Shown here piece after piece: positions 1 through 6,455 of a stretch of 64,000 nt of DNA. The notes below the pieces were generated by a model. It did not search any database and was not told where the DNA came from. It saw only the letters and a program-made list of their open reading frames with translations. Location: positions 62,001 through 126,000 of IMG/VR virus record IMGVR_UViG_3300042566_000678. One strand, 5' to 3'. How positions within the stretch are numbered: position 1 is the stretch's first letter; each line of letters starts with the position of its first letter. A program made the position numbers and the translations under genes. This DNA is from a virus.

Positions 1-302
1 GATTGGATAAACGAATCTCTATCCTTTAATCCATTGGCACTTATCCCACCACTATCAAACTTCTTTTGATTTAAATAAATTATATACCTATATTGGTTCT
101 TATAATCCTTATCAAACTCCCTACCAATAAGTATCTTACCTATGTTATTGCCTCCCAACTCAAATCCAATTGAATAGTATTCAGGTTCTAAAATGGTCAA
201 ATCGGCATCATCGTATAAATGGACACCTTCGCTTACAAGATTAATCATCCACCCATTACAACGTATCCCTTCTAATGACCTAAAGTTTTTAATTGTTAGC
301 AT
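1..302 (-). CDS. MLTI-family small protein (3' end outside window)
   Basis: The first 100 codons of a gene that runs off the left edge; no stop is met. It opens MLTIKNF and starts one base after the stop of the gene at 304-627. It belongs to a family seen only by comparison within this window and here called MLTI: about 100-130 residues, opening M-L-T-I-x-N followed by a hydrophobic or aromatic residue and often K, an aromatic-rich mixed alpha/beta body and a helical C-terminus. No catalytic motif, signal peptide or membrane segment is visible. Function unknown. Confidence 0.75.
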   Translation of the reverse strand, partial: MLTIKNFRSLEGIRCNGWMINLVSEGVHLYDDADLTILEPEYYSIGFELGGNNIGKILIGREFDKDYKNQYRYIIYLNQKKFDSGGISANGLKDRDSFIQ

Positions 303-303
303 G

Positions 304-627
304 TTATGTATGTTTATTAACTTGTTTATTAACTATTTTGCATAGAAATTCAATCATCATATTCATATCTTTAATGTAATCGGCATCTACACAAAATCCG
401 ATTTTTTTATTTTCGTAATAAAAGAAGTATCTCCATTCACCATTACCCAATGATTCTAATCTTCTACTCAAATGAAATTCTTTTGTATCAATAATAGGTG
501 AATATGCAGGATTCTTTAAATGTATTGCATATGTATCCGCTTTCTCTATGCAAAATTCTACTCCCCACCCTCCGGTAAAATCTAAAAACCTTCCTTCTAA
601 TTTAGTGTAGTTTTGTATTGTTAGCAT
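304..627 (-). CDS. MLTI-family small protein
   Basis: 107 residues opening MLTIQNYTKLEG. The C-terminal third (FFYYENK...YIKDMNMMIEFL) resembles that of the gene at 1810-2106 (RFYDESRK...YIADMNNLLKAL), so the two are probably paralogues over their full length. The start sits in the context TAAGATATG, three bases after the stop of the GIY-YIG gene. Soluble; function unknown. Confidence 0.8.
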   Translation of the reverse strand: MLTIQNYTKLEGRFLDFTGGWGVEFCIEKADTYAIHLKNPAYSPIIDTKEFHLSRRLESLGNGEWRYFFYYENKKIGFCVDADYIKDMNMMIEFLCKIVNKQVNKHT

Positions 628-630
628 ATC

Positions 631-1107
631 TTATTTTTTAATAACAAACCACTCCGTACTACCCCAATTACCACTATACCTATTATGGTATCTATTTCCA
701 TCACGCCTCATTTCATCAAAATACCTAAACATTTTATTTTTGCTCAAAATCATTTTTTTAGTCCAACCATTAAAAATATCATTACCATATACTCGTTTAA
801 GTAGTTTAGTAGTATCATCAAACTTTTTTGGAAATGGGAACTCATCATTAACTACATACCTATTCTTAAATGAATACCCACATATACCTTTTATGGACAA
901 AACACATTTTTCTTCTTCTATTAGCATATCCGTAATAGATGCGTTTTTATCAAATAACTTAAAACTGACTATCTCCAAATTTTTGTAGTTGGGAAATTGC
1001 TTTAATCTTTTGTAAACGTTATAAGAATACCCAATTTTACATAGTTCGTATTTAGGAAACATTGAACCAAACTTTTTATCTCTAATATAATAAACACCAG
1101 TACTCAT
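631..1107 (-). CDS. GIY-YIG / T5orf172-like nuclease-domain protein
   Basis: 158 residues. The N-terminal half has the layout of the GIY-YIG superfamily (T5orf172/MUG113 type): GVYYIRD at residues 4-10, CKIGYSYNVYKRLKQF at about 23-38, and a conserved acidic EEEK near 65. The C-terminal part is basic and probably contacts DNA. Such genes in phages are often free-standing mobile endonucleases. The start overlaps a ten-codon leader that matches the beginning of an MLTI gene, suggesting this gene landed in or replaced an MLTI paralogue. The catalytic assignment is by pattern only and could be a non-cleaving DNA-binding relative. Confidence 0.6.
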   Translation of the reverse strand: MSTGVYYIRDKKFGSMFPKYELCKIGYSYNVYKRLKQFPNYKNLEIVSFKLFDKNASITDMLIEEEKCVLSIKGICGYSFKNRYVVNDEFPFPKKFDDTTKLLKRVYGNDIFNGWTKKMILSKNKMFRYFDEMRRDGNRYHNRYSGNWGSTEWFVIKK

Positions 1108-1136
1108 ATCTTATTGTAGTTTTCTATGGTTAGCAT
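1104..1136 (-). pseudogene. MLTI-gene remnant / leader peptide upstream of the GIY-YIG gene
   Basis: An 11-codon reading frame encoding MLTIENYNKI and a TGA stop. Its ATG lies at 1134-1136, overlapping the stop of the gene at 1130-1462, and its TGA overlaps the ATG of the GIY-YIG gene in the form ATGA. The peptide is exactly the opening of an MLTI-family protein, so this is either the stub left by replacement of the rest of that gene or a retained translation-initiation leader that couples translation of the nuclease. Confidence 0.5.
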
Positions 1137-1462
1137 AATTTTGGTAAAAGTCTAGATGAAATCCATTCTAATAAATGAATAGGGTCTTTTAAGTATTGAC
1201 AATGAATCCTATATCTTCTATTTGTTAATGATAGGCAATCTATTTGGTACTCAAATCCATTATCCATTAGCTGTCTCCATACCCATATATACTCAACCTT
1301 TTTTATGTTATATACTCTATTACCTTCATCTGGCATCAACGAAAGTTTATAGAACTCTGGTTGCTCATCTATGGATGCAACTATCCATTTGGTTATTCCA
1401 CCCGGTGAAAACGATTGGGTTTCCATACCCCTTATCTTATCGTAGTTTTTTATGGTTAGCAT
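1130..1462 (-). CDS. MLTI-family small protein
   Basis: 110 residues opening MLTIKNYDKIRGME. Same family and arrangement as its neighbours: an N-terminal MLTI block, a beta-rich middle with paired tryptophan and tyrosine residues and a short C-terminal helix (LLEWISSRLLPKL). Two bases separate it from the upstream MLTI gene at 1464. Function unknown. Confidence 0.8.
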   Translation of the reverse strand: MLTIKNYDKIRGMETQSFSPGGITKWIVASIDEQPEFYKLSLMPDEGNRVYNIKKVEYIWVWRQLMDNGFEYQIDCLSLTNRRYRIHCQYLKDPIHLLEWISSRLLPKLC

Positions 1463-1463
1463 A

Positions 1464-1808
1464 TTACTTATATTCTTCCATAGTTTTAAGCATAAGTGAA
1501 TAGAAATCCACTTTCTTTTTTAGTAGGATTCTTCCAACTTTAGTTTCAACTACAAACCCATCTCTATTTGTACCCGGCGTTGCCAGTTTAGTATCGTAAA
1601 GTCGTAAACGATATATGGATTGTTGGTAACTCGCCGGTACTCTATCCAAAAGAAACTTAAAACGTCGGGGTATCCCATAGGCATTCCAATAGAATGAATA
1701 ATACTCTCCATCACCATTTGGTTTTACAGAAGATAACCCGCCATCGCATAATGTGTACTCACCTATGGTCAGACCTATATCTTTTCTTACGTTTTGTATT
1801 GTTAGCAT
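1464..1808 (-). CDS. MLTI-family small protein
   Basis: 114 residues opening MLTIQNVRKDIG. It resembles the gene at 2108-2497 more closely than the others: both have a DGEYYSFYW or NYDYYAFYW segment, an RRFKF/SRFKC-FLxR segment, an IYxxRLYD/IYNFKIYD segment and a closing FYxxM. The two are therefore probably a recent duplication separated by one other paralogue. Function unknown. Confidence 0.8.
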   Translation of the reverse strand: MLTIQNVRKDIGLTIGEYTLCDGGLSSVKPNGDGEYYSFYWNAYGIPRRFKFLLDRVPASYQQSIYRLRLYDTKLATPGTNRDGFVVETKVGRILLKKKVDFYSLMLKTMEEYK

Positions 1809-1809
1809 A

Positions 1810-2106
1810 TTAAAAATGAAAAGTAAATTTGTCTAATGCTTTTAGTAGATTGTTCATATCTGCTATATAATCTATGGTTACACTTTGGTTGGTAGCTTTG
1901 CGAGATTCATCGTAGAATCTATATACAAACCTATCACCAATGTGTAAGGTCTTCTTTCTTTGTAGATAAACCTTTATAGATGATAAATGTTTGTGTTCTA
2001 ATTTAATCTCATAGAAATTAGAGTCTTCCCCACAATACTCAACTTTCCAACCCGATTGTCCTATGGGTTTGTCACATAATAGATAATAATTTTGTATCTT
2101 TAGCAT
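1810..2106 (-). CDS. MLTI-family small protein
   Basis: 98 residues opening MLKIQNYYLLCDK, the only copy in this block with lysine as third residue. It shares its C-terminal FYDESRK...DYIADMNNLLKALDKF layout with the gene at 304-627. One base separates it from each flanking gene. Function unknown. Confidence 0.8.
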   Translation of the reverse strand: MLKIQNYYLLCDKPIGQSGWKVEYCGEDSNFYEIKLEHKHLSSIKVYLQRKKTLHIGDRFVYRFYDESRKATNQSVTIDYIADMNNLLKALDKFTFHF

Positions 2107-2107
2107 A

Positions 2108-2497
2108 TTACATAAACATTATTATTTTATTTGTCATCCAAGTATAAAATCCAATTCTATCTTTTAGGTGTGTACGTGTACCCACAGATGTTTCATAAAT
2201 TAAACCCTCCCTGCCACTATGAGTGAAACCTTTTTGCTCGTCGTAAATCTTAAAGTTGTATATGGATGTTGTACCTACTATTGGGTTTCTTTCCAAAAAG
2301 CATTTGAACCTACTACGCCAAATCCTGCTCCTTCCATCGTTGTAACTCCAATAGAATGCGTAATAATCATAGTTACCCGAAATACCCGTTACTTCATCAG
2401 GTCGATTGTACAAACCTGCATTTACTAATTTGAATGAACCTATCACCATTCCAACATCTGGGTCTGCACCTTTTGTTTGGTTTTGTATTGTTAGCAT
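2108..2497 (-). CDS. MLTI-family small protein
   Basis: 129 residues opening MLTIQNQTKG, close to the gene at 1464-1808 (shared YYAFYW, FKCFLER, YNFKIYDE and FYTWM segments). Start in the context TAAGATATG, three bases after the preceding stop. This is the most upstream MLTI gene of the left-hand array, presumably transcribed from the promoter at 2875-2905 or read through from further upstream. Function unknown. Confidence 0.8.
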   Translation of the reverse strand: MLTIQNQTKGADPDVGMVIGSFKLVNAGLYNRPDEVTGISGNYDYYAFYWSYNDGRSRIWRSRFKCFLERNPIVGTTSIYNFKIYDEQKGFTHSGREGLIYETSVGTRTHLKDRIGFYTWMTNKIIMFM

Positions 2498-2500
2498 ATC

Positions 2501-2848
2501 TTATTTGTGACCAAAGTATTTGTGAAAATCTTCTAATTTAGCTATCATCCAACTATTGAACGCGGCGAATGATAGGAATTGGGATGTACGGACGAAATCA
2601 AAAGCTGGGAGTGTGGTGTGGAATATTTCTCCTACGCCGCTTGTAGCTACCTTAACCGTATAGAATTGTTTCTCCCAATTGAACTCCATTAGGATTACAT
2701 TACGAGAACTAGGATTTTGTGGGTATATCCATACTTGATTACCTATACTACCATCTGCTGATAATTTATATACATAATCACCAGGAAATGGACCTGTTTT
2801 GATTATATGTCCATCAACCTTTTGTGCGAAATTTTGTGGTGCTTTCAT
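2501..2848 (-). CDS. hypothetical protein, first gene behind an early-type promoter
   Basis: 115 residues from MKAPQNF. This start is preferred over an in-frame ATG at 2899 because the promoter -7 element (2875-2882) lies between them and the leader motif TTAAATATAAA immediately precedes 2848. The product is beta-rich and soluble, ending in a helix with several aromatic residues (FNSWMIAKLEDFHKYFG), which loosely recalls MLTI C-termini although the M-L-T-I opening is absent. Function unknown. Confidence 0.7.
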   Translation of the reverse strand: MKAPQNFAQKVDGHIIKTGPFPGDYVYKLSADGSIGNQVWIYPQNPSSRNVILMEFNWEKQFYTVKVATSGVGEIFHTTLPAFDFVRTSQFLSFAAFNSWMIAKLEDFHKYFGHK

Positions 2849-2874
2849 ATGATTTATATTTAACTGATGTTTAA

Positions 2875-2905
2875 CAAAGGTAAGTAAAAAAATCCACAAT
2901 TCCTA
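2875..2905 (-). promoter_or_regulatory. Bacteroidota-type promoter, TAG variant of the -33 box
   Basis: -7 element TACCTTTG at 2875-2882, 20-base spacer, and TAG instead of TTG at -33. The upstream block AATAATTAAGTAAAAATTAG matches the A-tract block of the stronger copies. Reads into 2501-2848. Confidence 0.6.
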
Positions 2906-2934
2906 ATTTTTACTTAATTATTTAATATCCAAAC

Positions 2935-3180
2935 TCATTCTTCATCGAAATCGTATCGTTTGTAGAATTTTTCATAGTTTTCTTTAGGTTCTTTGGGTTT
3001 CGATTCCACCACCAACACATCACTACACTCCACCACCTTAATCTTTACATCTTTGTAGTATGGTGATGATTGTCGTAACACTCTTTTTGCTTCATTCACA
3101 CCCGAAGCAACCACATAACGTTCATACATTATGTAACCATGTCGGTTAATCAAGTGGAATTTATATAGTGTTGGTTTCAT
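2935..3180 (-). CDS. hypothetical small charged protein
   Basis: 81 residues. The N-terminal two thirds look like a small beta-alpha-beta domain (LYKFHLINRHGYIMYERYVVASGVNEAKRVL), followed by an acidic and lysine-rich tail (KEPKENYEKFYKRYDFDEE). No known motif. It starts in the TAAGATATG context three bases after the stop of the membrane-protein gene at 3184. Function unknown. Confidence 0.65.
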   Translation of the reverse strand: MKPTLYKFHLINRHGYIMYERYVVASGVNEAKRVLRQSSPYYKDVKIKVVECSDVLVVESKPKEPKENYEKFYKRYDFDEE

Positions 3181-3183
3181 ATC

Positions 3184-3420
3184 TTATTTACGATTTAATT
3201 TACTAATACGATGCCATCTTTTGATGAACCAATACATATGGACCAATAGTACCATAACGTTGACGATGATAGTAGGATTGTTTTGGATTAAGAACCCATA
3301 CCACACCCACACTAAACAGGCGAAGAGATTGACCATCCTTACCAACTTTTGTTTGGAAAAGGCAAAGGATAGAACGGACATCCCCATAGCAAAGTAACCA
3401 ACTAATTCTAATGTATTCAT
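3184..3420 (-). CDS. small inner-membrane protein, YgjV/SemiSWEET-like
   Basis: 78 residues with three hydrophobic segments (about 5-20, 29-46 and 50-66) and a basic C-terminal tail (KRWHRISKLNRK). The pattern LVGYFAMGMSVLSFAFSKQK, then R-x-x-N-L-F-A, then a glycine and a buried asparagine, resembles small YgjV or SemiSWEET-like inner-membrane proteins. A transport role is not proven. Start in AAAAGATATG context. Together with its neighbours it forms a run of very short genes typical of phage early regions. Confidence 0.6.
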   Translation of the reverse strand: MNTLELVGYFAMGMSVLSFAFSKQKLVRMVNLFACLVWVWYGFLIQNNPTIIVNVMVLLVHMYWFIKRWHRISKLNRK

Positions 3421-3425
3421 ATCTT

Positions 3426-3578
3426 TTATATATTTGCGATTTCAATAAACTTATTTGTAGGGTACTCATCGGCTTCTTTATGAGCCATCTTCCATGCGGT
3501 AGATATATCCTCCGTAGTGTATATCCTTTCAAACTTAAACTTACCACTAATGTAAAATCTAAACTTATATTCGTTCAT
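3426..3578 (-). CDS. hypothetical 50-residue protein
   Basis: A 51-codon frame, MNEYKFRFYISGKFKFERIY... ending EIANI, starting at 3578 in AAAAGATATG context and filling the space between 3420 and 3584. Strand exchange is suggested by alternating aromatic and charged residues, then a helix (DISTAWKMAHKEADEYP). It resembles 2935-3180 in layout (short strands, then a helix with an alanine-rich face), but I cannot assign a family. Confidence 0.6.
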   Translation of the reverse strand: MNEYKFRFYISGKFKFERIYTTEDISTAWKMAHKEADEYPTNKFIEIANI

Positions 3579-3583
3579 ATCTT

Positions 3584-3835
3584 TTATCTTCCTATTTGAA
3601 AATCAATGTAATCCGATATTGCCATTGAGTTCCTAACGTTAATCCGTTTTTGAATCAACTCCATAGCTTCTTCGTATCTATCATACGAAACCACACCTTC
3701 ATTTATATAGTATTCGGAATTGGCTCGTTTAGGTGTTATACCCAATTGTTCTGCTCTCGCTTCGATGAACTCAACGTAACGTTCTAAAGAAAGTCGTTTA
3801 ATCGTTGATGGTTTTAAATCTAATATCCTTTTCAT
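3584..3835 (-). CDS. hypothetical protein, paralogue of 5445-5660
   Basis: 83 residues, all helical in appearance. It shares with the gene at 5445-5660 the pattern YVxFIEAxA, then G-x-T/S-P, an N-x-x-Y/D-Y segment, then GVVSYDRYEEAM. Two paralogues within 2 kb, both in the promoter-rich early-type region. No motif of known function; a small host-takeover factor is one possibility. Confidence 0.7.
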   Translation of the reverse strand: MKRILDLKPSTIKRLSLERYVEFIEARAEQLGITPKRANSEYYINEGVVSYDRYEEAMELIQKRINVRNSMAISDYIDFQIGR

Positions 3836-3847
3836 ATCTCTTATCTT

Positions 3848-4069
3848 TTATAGGTCGTAAATCTCTTCTAACTTACCATTGTAGTAGGCAACAAACAAAC
3901 CATACTCACCTACCTCAACGTTGTAATACCCATCGTTGTAATCCATCAAACTTACATCCAACCAACTTGTGTGGATACCATTCAGTTCACATAGGGTTTC
4001 GAACTCAACTGCGTTAATAGTGGGTGCAATTGCAATCAACTCTTTCTTCGTAATCTTTGTAGCTTTCAT
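3848..4069 (-). CDS. hypothetical small acidic protein
   Basis: 73 residues: a basic N-terminal stretch (MKATKITKKEL) followed by an acidic, tyrosine-rich body (DYNDGYYNVEVGEYGLFVAYYNGKLEEIYDL) that looks like a small beta-sheet. No signal peptide or known motif. It lies in the run read from the promoter at 4414-4444. Function unknown. Confidence 0.65.
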   Translation of the reverse strand: MKATKITKKELIAIAPTINAVEFETLCELNGIHTSWLDVSLMDYNDGYYNVEVGEYGLFVAYYNGKLEEIYDL

Positions 4070-4088
4070 AATATAAGGGGTTTAAGGA

Positions 4089-4376
4089 TTAACAATTAAC
4101 TCTGGCTTCAGAAGCCCAATCTTCATTAACTAAATACCAATACTTCTCTCTCATATGGATAATGTCGTAACCACCACCATTCTCCTCAATACTAACAATA
4201 CCTTTCTTAACCAAAGAACCTAACACACCACGAAGGACCTTTGTAGAGATTTCTAACTCCTTACTCAAATCATTCACATCCACATCGGAAAAGCCAGGTT
4301 CGGCATACAAACCACCAATAAAGGCAGTTAAGGTAAGTGATTCTAATTCCGTTAAATTCAATTCTAAATAGTTCAT
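4089..4376 (-). CDS. winged-helix DNA-binding protein (putative regulator)
   Basis: 95 residues from MNYLELNLTELESLT. Residues about 30-75 form a winged helix: helix DVNDLSKELEI, turn, recognition helix STKVLRGVLGSLVKKGIV, and a wing SIEENGGGYDIIH. This is the MarR/ArsR-type arrangement used by small transcription regulators. The start at 4376 is chosen because an in-frame ATG at 4406 lies almost at the transcription start predicted from the promoter at 4414-4444, and the leader box TTTAAACATAAAGATATG leads directly to 4376. It probably represses or activates phage early genes; the target is unknown. Confidence 0.7.
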   Translation of the reverse strand: MNYLELNLTELESLTLTAFIGGLYAEPGFSDVDVNDLSKELEISTKVLRGVLGSLVKKGIVSIEENGGGYDIIHMREKYWYLVNEDWASEARVNC

Positions 4377-4413
4377 ATCTTTATGTTTAAATTGTTTCTC
4401 TCTCAATGTTTAG

Positions 4414-4444
4414 TAAAGGTAAGTAAAATATCTTACAATGTCAA
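4414..4444 (-). promoter_or_regulatory. early-type promoter with upstream A-tract block
   Basis: -7 element TACCTTTA at 4414-4421, 20-base spacer, TTG at 4442-4444 within CTTGACATTGTAAGA. The upstream AATAATTAAGAAAAGAC block is shared with the copies at 4834, 5981, 55323 and 55644. Reads into 4089-4376. Confidence 0.8.
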
Positions 4445-4456
4445 GTCTTTTCTTAA

Positions 4457-4801
4457 TTATTTTAAAGGAAGTTCTAACCCTAATTGTAGTTCAAAGATGT
4501 GGTATTCGATTTCGGTAAGTGTCTTCTTACCACAATTACGTTGAGCCATTAATCTGGCTTGGGTTAGTTTAAGGAAATCACCGATAGTAACGATACCCAT
4601 TGCCTTAACAACCTGATATGCTCTAAACGATATATCCAAATCCGTAACTGGTGATAGGGGGTTAATTTCGATTTGGGTTAGGGATTCTACCTTCGCTGAA
4701 TGAATTGCTTCCTCTAACTGACGATTTAACTCCTTCATACGTTTGTTGTATTCGGATTGTAACTTTTGAATTTGATTGGAAATGGATTGTAGATTGTTCA
4801 T
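4457..4801 (-). CDS. RNA polymerase alpha C-terminal-domain protein
   Basis: 114 residues from MNNLQSISNQ (the in-frame ATG at 4864 lies inside the promoter and is rejected). Residues 1-40 are a predicted coiled coil; residues 52-114 match the helix-hairpin-helix fold of bacterial RNA polymerase alpha-CTD: DLDISFRAYQVVKAMGI, TIGDFLKLTQARLMAQ, then CGKKTLTEIEYHIFELQLGL. Arg60 aligns with E. coli alpha R265 and GKKT (91-94) with GKKS, the main DNA-contacting positions; Gln63 replaces N268. There is no alpha N-terminal domain, so it cannot replace alpha. It probably binds A/T-rich DNA, perhaps as a dimer through the coiled coil, and could recruit or compete with host polymerase at phage promoters. 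Confidence 0.85.
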   Translation of the reverse strand: MNNLQSISNQIQKLQSEYNKRMKELNRQLEEAIHSAKVESLTQIEINPLSPVTDLDISFRAYQVVKAMGIVTIGDFLKLTQARLMAQRNCGKKTLTEIEYHIFELQLGLELPLK

Positions 4802-4833
4802 ATTTTCGATGTTTATGTCTAACTGATGTTCTA

Positions 4834-4864
4834 TAAAGGTACGCAATAATAACCACAATGTCAA
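4834..4864 (-). promoter_or_regulatory. early-type promoter of the alpha-CTD gene
   Basis: -7 element TACCTTTA at 4834-4841, 20-base spacer, TTG at 4862-4864 in CTTGACATTGTGG, preceded by AATAATTAAGAAAAGA. A leader box GTTAGACATAAA follows before the start at 4801. Nearly identical to the promoter at 4414. Confidence 0.82.
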
Positions 4865-4894
4865 GTCTTTTCTTAATTATTTTTTCTTTTTGTC

Positions 4895-5155
4895 ATTTTT
4901 TTATACCTCCATATAGGATAGCAAAAAAGTAAATAGCGATAACCCTATTCAGACATACCCTTTGGGTATAATAGTATATTAAATAAGTCTAGCCCGAAAA
5001 CATGACCCCCGTATGAAAACGTACTCGGCTCGGGTCCGGCGGGTGCCTTTCGAGCGTGTTACGGGAAATGGAGAGTCTCCCTTAACGGTGAACGCCGGCG
5101 GCGCCGCCTCCACTCACCCACCGCACACACCCACGCTCTCATAGTTAGATGGTTA
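4895..5155 (-). ncRNA. GC-rich structured non-coding block, candidate ncRNA or 3' element
   Basis: No credible gene occupies 4865-5163. About 4985-5145 is strikingly GC-rich compared with the AT-rich flanks and holds several foldable segments: a GGCGGCGCCGCC palindrome near 5098-5109, GGAGA/TCTCC near 5070-5080, and a TACCC/GGGTA hairpin near 4958-4972. It lies 3' of the gene ending at 5164 and upstream of the promoter at 4834-4864, so it may be a 3' terminator-like RNA or an independent small RNA. Read on the minus strand it begins GAGAGCGTGGG, reminiscent of the G-rich 3' elements at 9.1 and 34.5 kb. Strand and ends are uncertain. Confidence 0.45.
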
Positions 5156-5163
5156 TCTAATTA

Positions 5164-5385
5164 TTAAATCTGCTTACGGATGGGACGTTCATACGCCTTT
5201 AAGGCTTGAGTAGCTATGTATTGATGTTCTCTGGCTGAACGTAGTGAGATTTCACATTGTTGTATTAGTGCTCCGTTCTTTTGGGATTGTGCTTGTAGAT
5301 ACATAACGATTATATCTTGTATATCTGTTTCTATTGCTTGTAGTCTACGTTGAAAGAAAGCTAGTGTCTGATTGTATGTACTCAT
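5164..5385 (-). CDS. hypothetical helical protein
   Basis: 73 residues, glutamine- and alanine-rich and probably all alpha-helical (FFQRRLQAIETDIQDIIVMYLQAQSQ...SLRSAREHQYIATQALKAYE), suggesting a two-helix hairpin or coiled coil. No membrane segment despite IIVMYL. Last gene before the GC-rich block. Function unknown. Confidence 0.65.
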   Translation of the reverse strand: MSTYNQTLAFFQRRLQAIETDIQDIIVMYLQAQSQKNGALIQQCEISLRSAREHQYIATQALKAYERPIRKQI

Positions 5386-5444
5386 AGTAGTCTTGATTTT
5401 GTTTTGCTAAAATAATTTTACCTTTGTTGTCCGCAGATGAAAAT

Positions 5445-5660
5445 CTATGCATGGCCTAGTCCGGTGAAGTGTTCTTCTATTACCTTACGAATCCCCAATC
5501 CCCACACTGCCTCCTCATATCTTTCTTCACTCACCACACCATACGAATAGCAGTAATCATAATTAACCTTTTCAGGTGTTGAACCATTCATTACAGCCAT
5601 ACCCTCTAACAGATTAACATAATCAACCAACTCTAAATTTGAAATCTCATTACTAGTCAT
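5445..5660 (-). CDS. hypothetical protein, paralogue of 3584-3835
   Basis: 71 residues sharing DYVNLLEGMA, S-T-P-E-K-V-N-Y-D-Y and GVVSEERYEEA with the gene at 3584-3835. The spacing of these blocks is conserved, so they are paralogues rather than chance matches. It lies in the transcription unit started at the promoter 5981-6011. Function unknown. Confidence 0.7.
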   Translation of the reverse strand: MTSNEISNLELVDYVNLLEGMAVMNGSTPEKVNYDYCYSYGVVSEERYEEAVWGLGIRKVIEEHFTGLGHA

Positions 5661-5680
5661 AGTGTGTGTGGGTTTAAAGA

Positions 5681-5926
5681 TTAAGAAATAAATTTTAATA
5701 CATAAGAAGGGATACCAGCCTCATTACCTCTACCCACTCTCAATGCCTCCTCAATGATTCCAGCTGATTGTTTGTAAAGAGCGATGAACTCTCTTATCGC
5801 CTGGCGTTGTAACTTATTACGATAAGGAAGACGAAAACGTTCAAAACAAATAATCGGCGTTCCAGCCTTAATAACTCGTCCGATGTTAGCAGAAATGTTT
5901 TTGTAGATAATTGGTTCGTAATTCAT
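5681..5926 (-). CDS. hypothetical basic protein
   Basis: 81 residues, basic, with a central arginine/lysine-rich helix (FERFRLPYRNKLQRQAIREFIALYKQSAGIIEEALRVGRG). First gene behind the promoter at 5981-6011 with a leader of about 45 bases containing GTTAAACATAAAA. It could bind nucleic acid but no family is recognised. Confidence 0.65.
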   Translation of the reverse strand: MNYEPIIYKNISANIGRVIKAGTPIICFERFRLPYRNKLQRQAIREFIALYKQSAGIIEEALRVGRGNEAGIPSYVLKFIS

Positions 5927-5980
5927 AGTAGTATATTTTATGTTTAACTGAATGTCAGAAGCGTTTCCCCCAACGTTTAA

Positions 5981-6011
5981 TAAAGGTACGCAAAATATTT
6001 CACAATGTCAA
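5981..6011 (-). promoter_or_regulatory. early-type promoter with upstream A-tract block
   Basis: -7 element TACCTTTA at 5981-5988, 20-base spacer, TTG at 6009-6011 in CTTGACATTGTGAAATA, preceded by AATAATTTGGAAAAGA. Reads into 5681-5926. Confidence 0.8.
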
Positions 6012-6252
6012 GTCTTTTCCAAATTATTTTTAAAATAAATTAAAATTATTTCGTGAGCATATACACAGCATTCACACGTACTACCATACGGATGTAAAAA
6101 TATATCTTCAAAAAAAATTGTATTATTCTTATAAACTGATTTACATATGTAAACAACACGCGTGTGAATAGGTGGAATTGAGAGAATTTCTCGTACGCAC
6201 GAATGAAATGTGCGCTGAAATAATGCATAGGATTATTCCGTAATTAGTGATT

Positions 6253-6278
6253 TAACTAATTAGTTGTTTAACTAAATA
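6253..6278. repeat. 26-base direct repeat, copy 1
   Basis: TAACTAATTAGTT, three variable bases, then TAACTAAATA. Matches copy 2 (6430-6455) at 23 of 26 positions; the first half is itself palindromic (AACTAATTAGTT). Confidence 0.75.
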
Positions 6279-6429
6279 CCTAAATATGTGAAAGTGTGTA
6301 AAATAAATTCAGGATTCCTTGGTTTTTTGCTCACAAATGAATATGTACTTGGCGTCCTTCAGGTGCGTTGTACCCGTATAGGGGACAGTGGGTTTCTTTT
6401 GCTATTTCCTATTGTGTTAATTACCCGTC

Positions 6430-6455
6430 TAACTAATTAGTTAAATAACTAAATA
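6430..6455. repeat. 26-base direct repeat, copy 2
   Basis: Same as copy 1 except for the central three bases (AAA instead of GTT). Centre-to-centre distance 177 bases. Confidence 0.75.

Noticed and set aside
4895-5155. RNase P RNA, tmRNA or other known ncRNA in the GC-rich block
   Set aside because: None of the universally conserved segments of these RNAs is present; only a generic structured RNA can be proposed.
6046-6228. 60-codon reading frame in the non-coding region
   Set aside because: Composition is not protein-like (FSAHFIRAYEKFSQFHLF...), the start has no initiation context, and it crosses the palindromes and repeats.
6253-6455. CRISPR array from the two 26-base repeats
   Set aside because: Only two copies, 177 bases apart, with no regular spacers and no cas1/cas2; the Cas4-like gene at 50989 is of the phage recombination type.
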